Positions 37,026-46,952 of a stretch of 64,000 nt of DNA are shown in pieces. Location of the stretch: NCBI RefSeq assembly GCF_026262505.1, contig NC_067206.1:26675896-26739895 (forward strand). Reading direction: 5' to 3'. Position 1 is the first letter of the stretch. The number at the start of each line of letters is the position of its first letter. The position numbers and the translations under genes are program-made. The DNA is from Trichomonas vaginalis G3 (lineage: Eukaryota > Parabasalia > Trichomonadida > Trichomonadidae). The notes under the pieces are model-generated. The model was not told the DNA's origin. It saw only the letters and a list, made by a program, of their open reading frames with translations, and made no database searches.

Positions 37026-37886
37026 TTACAATTTGAACTTTGTTTGCGTAGATATGAATTCTGAAAGAAGTATGAGGGTCTTGTATGACTTTGTACTTCT
37101 CCATAGTTCATGTCTGTCAAACTTACCTGCCATGGACTCTTTCATAAGTTCCATGAAATCGTCTTCGGACAATCCGGGGAAAAGTATAATATCAGTAAGT
37201 ATTCTCTTTACATCCTTACTTAAACTCTTTGCTGTCTGTACACAAATGACAACTGAGATGTTAAAGTGTCTGAGCTTCTTAAGAATTCGACACATATCTT
37301 GTTCTCTGTTCTTTAACAAAGGATGAGAAGCAAAGTCATCTAAGATAAGAAGACACCTGTGAGGGTATGTCTTCCAATCGTAAGATTGCAATTTCTTCGA
37401 AATGTATTCTATCTCTTTCTGTTTGTTTCTGAAGTGTTTCTTCTCTAATATTCTCTGCATTTCCTCATTAGGGTCTTTAAACTTCGAATTGACATACTCA
37501 TTTATAGCATTATACTTCAAAACTCTTCTTTGGTACTTCTTTATCCAATCTAACAACTCAGTATCCTTTATACATACTAACTTAGACTTCTTTATGATAT
37601 CTTTGAACGAATTGACGGTTTGGTCAAATTGACCAGAAGTACTACAAATGACTACTAACTCATAGAATGGGTTCTTCTCATCTAGTTCTTGTTGTTGTGC
37701 AGCCATTTTAAGATAAGTGAAAGTCTTACCCGACCCAGGTGGTGCGATTAGACCTGTTATACCATTCTGAGCAAATAAGAACTTGTCATGTATGGGTTTT
37801 ATCTGAGCATTTTCTAACTTCCTCTTGTTCTTATTTAAAACATTCTCAAATTTCTTGTCAATGTCAGCAAACTTTTTTTCTAACAT
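37026..37886 (-). CDS. FtsK/HerA-type genome packaging ATPase (A32-like)
   Basis: 287 residues from MLEKKFADIDKKFENVL. Walker A is GLIAPPGSGKTFTYLK (GSGKT at 51-55) and Walker B CLLILDDFASH (178-188). LRHFNISVVICVQTAKSLSK is the sensor-like segment. These match the packaging ATPases of Polintons, virophages and poxvirus A32. It would drive DNA into the capsid. I chose the ATG at 37886. The longer frame lies in the divergent neighbour. Confidence 0.85.
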   Translation of the reverse strand: MLEKKFADIDKKFENVLNKNKRKLENAQIKPIHDKFLFAQNGITGLIAPPGSGKTFTYLKMAAQQQELDEKNPFYELVVICSTSGQFDQTVNSFKDIIKKSKLVCIKDTELLDWIKKYQRRVLKYNAINEYVNSKFKDPNEEMQRILEKKHFRNKQKEIEYISKKLQSYDWKTYPHRCLLILDDFASHPLLKNREQDMCRILKKLRHFNISVVICVQTAKSLSKDVKRILTDIILFPGLSEDDFMELMKESMAGKFDRHELWRSTKSYKTLILLSEFISTQTKFKL

Positions 37887-37922
37887 ATTTTTAGAAAAAT
37901 TAAAATTTTTATCTTTTAGAAA
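37887..37922. promoter_or_regulatory. Divergent start region with T-tract motifs
   Basis: 36 bases separate the ATPase and the 37923 gene. The spacer carries AATTTTTATCTTTTAGAAA on the plus strand and AATTTTTCTAAAAAT on the minus strand. Both match the ATTTTTA-plus-10 layout found before many starts in the element. Confidence 0.45.
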
Positions 37923-38369
37923 ATGTCTAGCGATTTCGCTATCTATATTCGAGACAAGCTTTTCGACAGCAAAACATCTGTCGACCATAAAATCTTACAT
38001 AGTGTAAACAAGAAAGGGGAATTTGTTCTAAAGTTCTGTTTCTGGGAATATGACAAGAACCATAAAACATTAAGCAGAGCAGTCTTAAAATTTGTCAATG
38101 ACAGACTTGTTGACAGAGATGACGCCTCTTGGAGAGATGAAGTCCAACAAAACTTCTTAGAATGCAAAGAAGACACATGCGCTGTTCTTGAAAATGAAAT
38201 AGAAAACAGAATAGAAGAGCTATTAAATGACAAAGCACTTTTACAAAAATATGGTTCTGAGAAGTTTGACATAACTCCACCAGAGAAGAAGAAGAGAGAA
38301 AAGAAAGAAAAGAAAGTAGAAGAAGAGAAGAAAGAACCAGAGCCAGAGAAAAAGAAATTTGACATGTAA
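37923..38369 (+). CDS. Hypothetical protein with K/E-rich tail
   Basis: 148 residues. The N-terminal 100 appear folded (FAIYIRDKLFDSKTSVDHKI and on). The last 40 are a lysine/glutamate-rich repeat ending KKKFDM. No family recognised. Confidence 0.55.
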   Translation: MSSDFAIYIRDKLFDSKTSVDHKILHSVNKKGEFVLKFCFWEYDKNHKTLSRAVLKFVNDRLVDRDDASWRDEVQQNFLECKEDTCAVLENEIENRIEELLNDKALLQKYGSEKFDITPPEKKKREKKEKKVEEEKKEPEPEKKKFDM

Positions 38370-38385
38370 AAATAAAATTTTATTT

Positions 38386-38805
38386 TTAGAACATTTCTGG
38401 GTCAATGTCAATGTTCTCTTCCTCTTTAGGAGCAAACACTGGCTTAGACTCTAAAATCTTTTTACCCAATTTACCTTGAACTTCAACTATCTTAGACTCA
38501 TAATATTCATAGTCGTCTGCTTTCTTTGGTTCATAAGGTATAACAAGTTTGTATGCTTTGCCTTCTTTAAGGTTTGAGAACCTTCTGTCAAAACTTTCTT
38601 TGACTGTTAACAAACCTTCTATGTCTAAGTCTTCAAATTTCGCACCATTTTTAGTCACAATAGCAAACTTAACTGGTTCGATGTTCCAAACTTTGTCAAA
38701 TGTAGACTTTTCAAAATGGTAGAAGTAAACATTCAAATATGTGAATGGGTCTAGTTCTTCTTTAAGTCCTGACATATACTTGTTTACTGAGATGAATTTC
38801 GTCAT
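38386..38805 (-). CDS. Hypothetical protein, possibly ssDNA-binding
   Basis: 139 residues, beta-rich in appearance, with acidic tail EEENIDIDPEMF. It lies directly downstream of the helicase gene on the same strand. Beta-rich core plus acidic tail plus replication neighbour is the pattern of single-strand DNA-binding proteins, but that is inference. Confidence 0.45.
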   Translation of the reverse strand: MTKFISVNKYMSGLKEELDPFTYLNVYFYHFEKSTFDKVWNIEPVKFAIVTKNGAKFEDLDIEGLLTVKESFDRRFSNLKEGKAYKLVIPYEPKKADDYEYYESKIVEVQGKLGKKILESKPVFAPKEEENIDIDPEMF

Positions 38806-38842
38806 CTTTTCTATCGGATAAAAAAATATTTTTTTTTAAAAT

Positions 38843-40078
38843 TTACTCAGAAAAATTTTTCTTTGTATATACACCATTCTGTACGTCTAAAAGACTTTTG
38901 ACATTTGCCAAGAATGTTCGTTTAGACGCTGTCATATAACCATACTCTTGACAATATTGTTTATACGAATCGTACAATGACCTTTCATCTAAACACTCAA
39001 AGTCAGTCTCATCTATGAACAGTTCATATACACTCTTGTTTGCTTCTAACAATGTTTGTCTCTCTTCGGTATGTGGAATTTGTCTTGGATTGAACTTAGA
39101 AATATCTAATGTCATGAAATATGAGAACAAGTGGTTGTAAAAGTTAGGTGTCAAAGTTTCTGCTAAGTCGTCAAAATATTCTGTATCTTGCATATGAGAA
39201 TCTGACGTTCTGACAACTACATATCTTCTGTCAGAACTTTCTAACTTCATCGGAACAGCATTGTTTGAAACCATGATGAAATTTGCAACATTTTCACAAA
39301 CTCTTTGGTCTTTATATTTTCTTTCAACAACTCCAACTTTGTCTGTTATAAGACTCTTCAAAGCATCTGAGTTCAAAACTTTTGTTGTATCTATACTTTG
39401 AAGTTCGTTACATACTATAAGTTTCATATTCTCTATTGAAGAGTTAAACTTACCGCAGATGTTTTCTAAGTTTGTCATATTAGGGTTCGAATAGCCCTCT
39501 AACAGTTTGCATAAGATATCTGTAAAGAAAGTGTTCTTACCTGTTCCTTGTTTTCCAATTATGATGAGAGCAGTTTCATTTTTAGCACTTGGATGTTGTA
39601 AGATGTTTGCAAACCAACATAAGATATACTCATAGACTCTTTCGTTTCCATTGCATATAATTTCTTTGACATGGTCTAACCAAGCTTCTATAACATTTTC
39701 TTTCCATTCTACTTGTTCGTATTTATATCCAGTGAAGATAGAATAGAAGTTTGGAGATGGTGTATAGAACTTTATACCACGAACTGAAAAATCTTCTAAC
39801 TTTGACAATAAGATATCCCAAGCATCTAACATCTTCATACCAACTTGTACGACTTTTATTTTCTTAAGTTTCTGTCTACATTCTTGTTCAGACACTATGG
39901 TTGCTCTTGGTTTGTTAAAGACTACATCCCATTCTTTCATGACATAACATTCTGGGGCAGAGTCAACATAAATGACTAAACGTTTCAAATTCTCGACTGC
40001 TTTGTTATAGTCTCTAAATGGACACATATTTCTGAAGGCTTGGAAGTCATAAAAATCTGAAACATCTATTCTGTACAT
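38843..40078 (-). CDS. Superfamily 3 helicase
   Basis: 411 residues. Walker A is GKQGTGKNTFF (175-185), Walker B MKLIVCNEL (218-226) and motif C NFIMVSNN (266-273), followed by SDRRYVVV. This is the SF3 order found in D5-type, phage and virophage helicases. The C-terminal part (YDSYKQYCQEYG and on) resembles the winged-helix tail of D5-like proteins. No primase motifs are visible in the first 170 residues. It would unwind DNA during element replication. Confidence 0.85.
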   Translation of the reverse strand: MYRIDVSDFYDFQAFRNMCPFRDYNKAVENLKRLVIYVDSAPECYVMKEWDVVFNKPRATIVSEQECRQKLKKIKVVQVGMKMLDAWDILLSKLEDFSVRGIKFYTPSPNFYSIFTGYKYEQVEWKENVIEAWLDHVKEIICNGNERVYEYILCWFANILQHPSAKNETALIIIGKQGTGKNTFFTDILCKLLEGYSNPNMTNLENICGKFNSSIENMKLIVCNELQSIDTTKVLNSDALKSLITDKVGVVERKYKDQRVCENVANFIMVSNNAVPMKLESSDRRYVVVRTSDSHMQDTEYFDDLAETLTPNFYNHLFSYFMTLDISKFNPRQIPHTEERQTLLEANKSVYELFIDETDFECLDERSLYDSYKQYCQEYGYMTASKRTFLANVKSLLDVQNGVYTKKNFSE

Positions 40079-40106
40079 TTTTATAAAAATAAAAAAAATA
40101 TTTTTT

Positions 40107-40913
40107 TTATTCTTGACTTTGTTGTTGCATTTGTTCCATTTGTTGCATTTGTTGTTCTTGAGCTATTTGTTGTTGAAGTTGTTCTTGTAATACAATACTT
40201 TCACCAGTTGCATCTTCCAATTCGAAACTTTCTGCCGTCATTGACAAATACATAGGACATAAAAGTTTTACAGGAACAAAGTTTGCGTCGACTAAGGTTA
40301 AGTTTATGTTTGCTAAAGTGTTTGAGTTTACTAAAGCTGAAAACTCTGCATTCGAATGAACAATAGGCAAACCAGCAGAGAATGTGTTGTTTATACGCAT
40401 GAGTATCTTTTGGTCATAGTAGTTTCTGTCGACATTCGAATAGCACTTTGAACCTAAGTTTGAAACAATATATAAAATAGGTGTACTTAAAGTCAATGGA
40501 ACGGATAGACCTTGTATGACACCTTTTCCTGTTATAGGAAACTGTTGGTAGTAAAAACCAGATATAAGTTTTGTATTATAGCTCATATCGTTTATACTAA
40601 ACTCAGTCGGACATCCAAACATAATGAAACCTGCTCTAGTTGCAGCACATGTTACATCCGTCCTTAAAGTATTAAATAAGTCAACAAAACCTGTTGGTGG
40701 TATATCTGAGTAAGTATCTTCAAAGGAGTATTTTTTACCATTCACAACAATAAAATCTTCTGGTGTCAAAAGAGCAAAACAGGCTTTAGTCGTCATTGTG
40801 TTTAAGGTTAGTTTACAATATCGTCCTTGAGGACTTTGTAAGTTTGTTGTTATAGAATTATATGACTCAGGGTTTTTAGTCGTAATAGTATAAACCACTA
40901 TGTCTTCTGCCAT
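40107..40913 (-). CDS. Candidate minor capsid (penton) protein
   Basis: 268 residues, beta-rich throughout with a Q/M-rich tail (QQQIAQEQQMQQMEQMQQQS). Position next to the capsid gene cluster and a single-jelly-roll-like composition fit the Polinton penton. There is no diagnostic motif. The next gene upstream (40918-41499) ends four bases before it, so the two are probably co-transcribed. Confidence 0.55.
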   Translation of the reverse strand: MAEDIVVYTITTKNPESYNSITTNLQSPQGRYCKLTLNTMTTKACFALLTPEDFIVVNGKKYSFEDTYSDIPPTGFVDLFNTLRTDVTCAATRAGFIMFGCPTEFSINDMSYNTKLISGFYYQQFPITGKGVIQGLSVPLTLSTPILYIVSNLGSKCYSNVDRNYYDQKILMRINNTFSAGLPIVHSNAEFSALVNSNTLANINLTLVDANFVPVKLLCPMYLSMTAESFELEDATGESIVLQEQLQQQIAQEQQMQQMEQMQQQSQE

Positions 40914-40917
40914 TTAC

Positions 40918-41499
40918 TTAGCAAATAAATTTTAATGAAATGTTGTGGTCGTCAAATATTTTTATGACGTCTGGGAAACTATATTTTAAGTTCAACGTTT
41001 CACCTCCTTTCATAACGTATATCTTGTCAATGACATTATATGAAACACCACAGCAAGCAATGTCGGGTTCTATTTCTTTGATGTTTATATCGTCTGCCTC
41101 TGTCAAAAGTTTCAATAGTTCTTTCAAAATTTCATGAGGTGCGATGACATATGAGTTCACTTTTACAGGGTTGTGTTCGACCAAGTTTAACATTATACCT
41201 AAAGCCTGACAAATCTTCTCCTGAGTTTTAAGCTTATCTTTCAGTTGCATGTAGTCGTTTCGAATATCTGCAACAGAACTTAAGTCTCTGCTAACTTCAG
41301 GATATGTTGGTTGTTCTTTTACAGGAACTATTGTTATACCATCTTTGTCTTCGTATGGTTTCTCCACTTCAACATCTCTTTCTTTGACATTGACAACAAC
41401 ACTTTGACTGTTTGTTTGAGTTGGTGAATTTAACTTCACATCTGCCACCGCCATTAAACCTTTTGAAACACTTACGCTTCTATTTTTCGGAAATGACAT
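40918..41499 (-). CDS. Hypothetical protein upstream of the candidate penton
   Basis: 194 residues from MSFPKNRSVSVSKGLMAVAD. Disordered N-terminus, helical middle (DIRNDYMQLKDKLKTQEKIC) and a small alpha/beta end. I chose the ATG at 41499, preceded by TCTTTTTATTCTAAGTAAA. The upstream extension has no motif and overlaps the divergent gene. Confidence 0.5.
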   Translation of the reverse strand: MSFPKNRSVSVSKGLMAVADVKLNSPTQTNSQSVVVNVKERDVEVEKPYEDKDGITIVPVKEQPTYPEVSRDLSSVADIRNDYMQLKDKLKTQEKICQALGIMLNLVEHNPVKVNSYVIAPHEILKELLKLLTEADDINIKEIEPDIACCGVSYNVIDKIYVMKGGETLNLKYSFPDVIKIFDDHNISLKFIC

Positions 41500-41517
41500 T
41501 TTACTTAGAATAAAAAG

Positions 41518-41937
41518 ATGGACGTATTTGAGTATCTCTTCGAATTGAAGCAAAACAAAGTTTACACACACAAACAATACAAATACACTGATAGAATAGT
41601 TCTTTATACAAACAATGGAAAATGTTATAGAATAGCAGTCTTTGCTGAACCAAAATATTTTCATAAAGCAGAGAGAGTTGGTATAACTGAAATGGTGAAA
41701 GTTCTTGAAGGAGACAAAAATATAACAACAAAACTGACCGATATTTCTAAAGGTAAGTTTATAATACAATACTATGTCAAAACTGGCGTACTGTCAATAT
41801 TTGACGGAGAGAAGTCAGTTCAAGAACAACTTACTGACCTGCTGCCAAAATCTGCTCGATGGAAGCTGTCGTTATGCCAATCTGTGGAGCCCCAGCAGGT
41901 TTCATCGAACGAATCTTCAAAAGAGCATCTTCCGTGA
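41518..41937 (+). CDS. Hypothetical protein overlapping the capsid gene 3' end
   Basis: 139 residues. The first 100 read as a compact beta-rich domain. The last 35 codons lie antisense to the end of the capsid gene (overlap of 107 bases). It is divergent from the 40918-41499 gene with an 18-base spacer. Function unknown. Confidence 0.45.
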   Translation: MDVFEYLFELKQNKVYTHKQYKYTDRIVLYTNNGKCYRIAVFAEPKYFHKAERVGITEMVKVLEGDKNITTKLTDISKGKFIIQYYVKTGVLSIFDGEKSVQEQLTDLLPKSARWKLSLCQSVEPQQVSSNESSKEHLP

Positions 41938-43438
41938 AAAGTGCTATTGGTTTTGTAAACTTCTTTGCTTTCAATTCATCTGGACCGTCTCTGTCACCAG
42001 TATATTGTATTTGAACTGTACCAACAGTTGAAATACCACCCATAAAGTCTTCTGAGTCAGCAAATGGAATGCCAAGCCAAAAGTTTGAACGGTCTCCATT
42101 TGTATATTGAGTTTTTTGACCTCCTGTATGAGTCCATACTTTCACATATGGCATAATAGAACTTTGCATTTCAGGGTTAATGGTTGTTGTGAAGTTGTTG
42201 TTAAAGTTCATAGCATCTAATGTCAAGTTGTATGACCTCATATCCTCAACTGTAGAATATTCTTCTCTTGGATAATATTTGCCATCTATGTTTATATGAT
42301 ATTTAATACCAGGGTTGTAGAAACAAGAATAGTCATTTATAGTTCGTCTGAACAGTACAAACATAGTATCTGCATGTTTCATTGCAGTTGTTAAAGCAAT
42401 ATCTGTTCTTGCACCTGGGTCAGCACTTTGGTTTCCAACTTCACCTGCAAAGTCTTTGACAGATATTTGGTGTATAGGGAACATAAGTGGAACTGCAATA
42501 TATTTGGCAGCTAAAGCATTTGAAATATCTGGGTCCAACATATAGACTGCAAGTCTGCTTTCTATTCTCTTGCATTCAAACTTTTCGCATGTGAACTTAA
42601 CTGGGTCCCAAGCAGTTCCAGCAGCATTGAAATAATAGTTTACTTCAGTGTTGAGGTTTGAGAAACCAAAGTCTAAGTCGACTTTGTCTTTGCAAAATTC
42701 GGCGAATGACGTTTGATTTGCTCCCTTTACGTCTGTAAGAGTGAATGGGTCTTGTGTTGGTGCAATGACTAAGTTATTTTTGCTTGGAGTAAGTTCGATA
42801 GAAATTTTTCCTGCCCAGTTTGGCAAGTATCTTAAAAACCTGAAGATGAGGAAAGATGACAAAGGAACTCTAAGTTTCAGTTTTACTTTGGTTACTGCTG
42901 CTGCAGTTTGTCCAGAAAGGTTAACATAAATTCCTGGAACGTTAGGGTCAAGTCTTCTTATTTTCTCAATAGTTGCATACTGGTCTGTTTGTTCTCTAGC
43001 TTGTGGTTGTACTGAGTTTCTCAAAGCGAACCATTCATAGTTTGCCCATGTTACTGTTTGGACTAAGTCAGAGTTAGAATATATCTTATATCCCATGAAA
43101 ACTTCTGGAGCATATTGGTATCCGACATAGAAAATTCCATTGCAACCTTTCTTGTCAGACAACTTGGCAGAAGGTTTTATTTCAATGTCTTGTTCCACGT
43201 ATAAGAAAGAGTTGTCAATAGAAATAATATGAAACCTGTCGCAAGCAATATCTACTGTTGTTGAAGAACCTTCACCAAACTCACCTACGTTTCCATAAGA
43301 AACAGCAGTTGTATATTCGTAAGTTCCAGGAACTATTTCTGACCTTCTAATGGCATTGTCGCATTCGTTATACCATTCGGAAACATTTCCATTCATGGCA
43401 TCCAAAACTGTTGGCGTTATATTCTGAGCGGCGTACAT
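41831..43438 (-). CDS. Major capsid protein (double jelly-roll)
   Basis: 535 residues, beta-rich, with hallmarks of Polinton capsid proteins. An N-terminal strand region precedes VDIACDRFHIISIDNSFLYV. The first barrel contains LRVPLSSFLIFRFLRYLPNW. The second contains CKRIESRLAVYMLDPDISNA and MPYVKVWTHTGGQKTQYTNG. It would self-assemble as hexon-like trimers into an icosahedral shell. Its minus-strand upstream CTATATTTTTACCCATATGA shows the start-proximal T motif. Assignment rests on family resemblance, length and neighbours. Confidence 0.8.
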   Translation of the reverse strand: MYAAQNITPTVLDAMNGNVSEWYNECDNAIRRSEIVPGTYEYTTAVSYGNVGEFGEGSSTTVDIACDRFHIISIDNSFLYVEQDIEIKPSAKLSDKKGCNGIFYVGYQYAPEVFMGYKIYSNSDLVQTVTWANYEWFALRNSVQPQAREQTDQYATIEKIRRLDPNVPGIYVNLSGQTAAAVTKVKLKLRVPLSSFLIFRFLRYLPNWAGKISIELTPSKNNLVIAPTQDPFTLTDVKGANQTSFAEFCKDKVDLDFGFSNLNTEVNYYFNAAGTAWDPVKFTCEKFECKRIESRLAVYMLDPDISNALAAKYIAVPLMFPIHQISVKDFAGEVGNQSADPGARTDIALTTAMKHADTMFVLFRRTINDYSCFYNPGIKYHINIDGKYYPREEYSTVEDMRSYNLTLDAMNFNNNFTTTINPEMQSSIMPYVKVWTHTGGQKTQYTNGDRSNFWLGIPFADSEDFMGGISTVGTVQIQYTGDRDGPDELKAKKFTKPIALFTEDALLKIRSMKPAGAPQIGITTASIEQILAAGQ

Positions 43439-43576
43439 TTCATATGGGTAAAAATATAGAATAGTTGGATTTATGTGTCATAATAGAACCCACGTGGACT
43501 AAGCTTTACTTTCTTCCTGACTGAGTTTTTAACTCTTCTTTTTCCTTCATTGCCACTACTTTCACTAGATGAAGTT

Positions 43577-45946
43577 ACTTCTTCGTCAATGTTTTGTAAA
43601 GACTTTCTCATGAACTTCTTCGTCAATGTTTTATTGAGACTTTGTCATGAACTTCTTCGTCAATGTTTTGTAAAGACTTTGTCATGAACTTTCTTGTCTA
43701 TGTTTTGTTGAGACTTTGTCATGAACTTCTTCGTCAATGTTTTGTAAAGACTTTGTCATGAACTTCTTCGTCAATGTTTTATTGAGACTTTGTCATGAAC
43801 TTCTTCGTCAATGTTTTGTAAAGACTTTGTCATGAACTTTCTTGTCTATGTTTTGTTGAGACTTTCTCATGAACTTTCTTGTCTATGTTTTGTAAAGACT
43901 TTGTCATGAACTTTCTTGTCTATGTTTTGTAAAGACTTTGTCATGAACTTCTTCGTCAATGTTTTGTAAAGACTTTGTCATGAACTTCTTCGTCAATGTT
44001 TTGTAAAGACTTTGTCATGAACTTCTTCGTCAATGTTTTGTAAAGACTTTGTCATGAACTTTCTTGTCTATGTTTTGTAAAGACTTTGTCATGAACTTTC
44101 TTGTCTATGTTTTGTTGAGACTTTCTCATGAACTTTCTTGTCAATGTTTTGTAAAGACTTTGTCATGAACTTCTTCGTCAATGTTTTGTAAAGACTTTCT
44201 CATGAACTTTCTTGTCAATGTTTTGTAAAGACTTTGTCATGAACTTCTTCGTCAATGTTTTGTAAAGACTTTGTCATGAACTTCTTCGTCAATGTTTTGT
44301 AAAGACTTTGTCATGAACTTTCTTGTCAATGTTTTGTAAAGACTTTGTCATGAACTTCTTCGTCAATGTTTTGTTGAGACTTTCTCATGAACTTTCTTGT
44401 CAATGTTTTGTAAAGACTTTCTCATGAACTTTCTTGTCTATGTTTTGTCAAAACTTTCTTGTCTATGTTTTCTCATGAACTTTCTTGTCTATGTTTTGTA
44501 AAGACTTTGTCATGAACTTCTTCGTCAATGTTTTGTAAAGACTTTCTCATGAACTTTCTTGTCTATGTTTTGTAAAGACTTTGTCATGAACTTTCTTGTC
44601 TATGTTTTGTTGAGACTTTCTCATGAACTTTCTTGTCTATGTTTTGTAAAGACTTTGTCATGAACTTTCTTGTCTATGTTTTGTTGAGACTTTCTCATGA
44701 ACTTCTTCGTCAATGTTTTGTAAAGACTTTGTCATGAACTTCTTCGTCAATGTTTTGTAAAGACTTTGTCATGAACTTTCTTGTCTATGTTTTGTAAAGA
44801 CTTTGTCATGAACTTTCTTGTCTATGTTTTGTTGAGACTTTCTCATGAACTTTCTTGTCTATGTTTTGTAAAGACTTTGTCATGAACTTTCTTGTCTATG
44901 TTTTGTAAAGACTTTGTCATGAACTTCTTCGTCAATGTTTTGTAAAGACTTTGTCATGAACTTCTTCGTCAATGTTTTGTAAAGACTTTGTCATGAACTT
45001 CTTCGTCAATGTTTTGTAAAGACTTTCTCATGAACTTTCTTGTCTATGTTTTGTAAAGACTTTGTCATGAACTTTCTTGTCTATGTTTTGTTGAGACTTT
45101 CTCATGAACTTTCTTGTCAATGTTTTGTAAAGACTTTGTCATGAACTTCTTCGTCAATGTTTTGTAAAGACTTTCTCATGAACTTTCTTGTCAATGTTTT
45201 GTAAAGACTTTGTCATGAACTTCTTCGTCAATGTTTTGTAAAGACTTTGTCATGAACTTCTTCGTCAATGTTTTGTAAAGACTTTCTCATGAACTTTCTT
45301 GTCAATGTTTTGTAAAGACTTTGTCATGAACTTCTTCGTCAATGTTTTGTAAAGACTTTGTCATGAACTTCTTCGTCAATGTTTTGTAAAGACTTTCTCA
45401 TGAACTTTCTTGTCTATGTTTTGTCAAAACTTTCTTGTCTATGTTTTCTCATGAACTTTCTTGTCTATGTTTTGTAAAGACTTTGTCATGAACTTTCTTG
45501 TCTATGTTTTGTAAAGACTTTGTCATGAACTTCTTCGTCAATGTTTTGTAAAGACTTTGTCATGAACTTTCTTGTCTATGTTTTGTCAAAACTTTCTTGT
45601 CTATGTTTTCTCATGAACTTTCTTGTCTATGTTTTGTAAAGACTTTGTCATGAACTTCTTCGTCAATGTTTTGTAAAGACTTTCTCATGAACTTTCTTGT
45701 CTATGTTTTGTAAAGACTTTGTCATGAACTTTCTTGTCTATGTTTTGTTGAGACTTTGTCATGAACTTTCTTGTCTATGTTTTCTCATGAACTTTCTTGT
45801 CTATGTTTTCTCATGAACTTTCTTGTCTATGTTTTGTCAAAACTTTCTTGTCTATGTTTTGTCATGAACTTTCTTGTCTATGTTTTCTCATGAACTTTCT
45901 TGTCTATGTTTTGTCAAAACTTTCTTGTCTATGTTTTGTCATAGTT
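43577..45946. repeat. 37-bp minisatellite array, about 60-65 units
   Basis: A nearly pure tandem array. There are two main 37-bp unit types: one beginning CTTCTTCGTCAATGTTTTGT, one beginning CTTTCTTGTCTATGTTTTGT. Both end GACTTTGTCATGAA or GACTTTCTCATGAA. Shorter 25- and 26-bp units (TTTTGTCAAAA, TTTTCTCATGAA) gather toward the right end. Unit types are interspersed in runs that are themselves repeated, suggesting higher-order duplication. The period is not a multiple of three and stops occur, so it is not a protein repeat. It separates the capsid gene from the 45939-46910 gene. Confidence 0.95.
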
Positions 45947-46910
45947 TGTATTTGAGTCTTCGCTTATTGTTTGCATGACTCTTTCCTGAGTTTCCTTCAG
46001 GCTCTTCTAGCTGTTGTTGCTGAACTATTTCTTCCATGTCTGGTTGTATCTGAACTTCTTCCTGTTGAGTTTCTTGTACCTCATCTGCTGGCATTTCATA
46101 TATTCCGAGACCGTTTTTAACAAGTTCCCTATCTAAGTCATCCGGACTCATAAGCCTTTCTTCTTTCGTTCCGTCTCTATATTCTGCGCTTTTCATTGCC
46201 TTTTGCATGGCTGCGTCGTTATTTTTACTTTCTTGTGCTAAGTTTTCATACTGTACGGTTTGGTTTTGCAACTGTAAAAGTTTTTCTGCCTTTACATTTG
46301 CTTCAACTTCTTTTTTATACTCATCGCTATCCATATATGTCTTCAGGGCTTTTTGTTTTATCTCTTCATCTTTCAGTACTTTATATTGAGTAGTATGGTT
46401 TTTCAAATTTATGACATCTTGTTCCATTTTTGCTACTTCTGCTGCTTTTTCTGACACTTTTTTCGCATATTGCTCTGTACTTAGTTCTTTCAGTTGTTCT
46501 TCTTTCTTCTTTTTCTCTACGTTTAACTCATTGAGTTTCTTTGTGTGTCTGTCATATTCTAGTTTCTTTTCGTTTTCACCTATTTGTCTCTGTATGTCTA
46601 TGTTTGACTTTTTGACATCTGCTATTTGATTTTTGAGTGAACTCAAATTCATTTGACTTTGAGGGTTATAGGCTGTTCCGTCTGCAGCTCCACCATAGCC
46701 TGCCATTTTCGCTAAAAGTGCCGCTCTTAAACCTCCACTCTGTGCACCAATGACTCGGTTTAAAAGCATAGGATTGCTTGACATTTGTTGCAACATAGTG
46801 GGGTCATTCAGCATTTGTTGTTGCAACTGTTGTTGTGGTGTCAGTCTTACTATTGGATGTTTCAATGCTCTCTTCCTCTTACGTATATTCTTACGTAGCT
46901 TACGTGGCAT
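45939..46910 (-). CDS. Structural coiled-coil protein with basic N-terminus
   Basis: 323 residues. The very basic start (MPRKLRKNIRKRKRALKHPI) suits DNA or capsid interior binding. A Q/M/L-rich segment, a G/A patch (GLRAALLAKMAGYGGAADG), a long coiled coil (about 95-240), and an acidic Q/E-rich tail follow. Its stop lies inside the edge of the 37-bp array. Likely a virion core component. Inference only. Confidence 0.55.
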   Translation of the reverse strand: MPRKLRKNIRKRKRALKHPIVRLTPQQQLQQQMLNDPTMLQQMSSNPMLLNRVIGAQSGGLRAALLAKMAGYGGAADGTAYNPQSQMNLSSLKNQIADVKKSNIDIQRQIGENEKKLEYDRHTKKLNELNVEKKKKEEQLKELSTEQYAKKVSEKAAEVAKMEQDVINLKNHTTQYKVLKDEEIKQKALKTYMDSDEYKKEVEANVKAEKLLQLQNQTVQYENLAQESKNNDAAMQKAMKSAEYRDGTKEERLMSPDDLDRELVKNGLGIYEMPADEVQETQQEEVQIQPDMEEIVQQQQLEEPEGNSGKSHANNKRRLKYKL

Positions 46911-46952
46911 TTTAAGTGAAGTTAAAAAGCGGCTTTTGACAGATGTTTATAT

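Noticed and set aside
43577-45946. CRISPR-like array
   Set aside because: Units are contiguous 37-bp tandem repeats without unique spacers and no cas genes. This is a minisatellite in a eukaryotic element.
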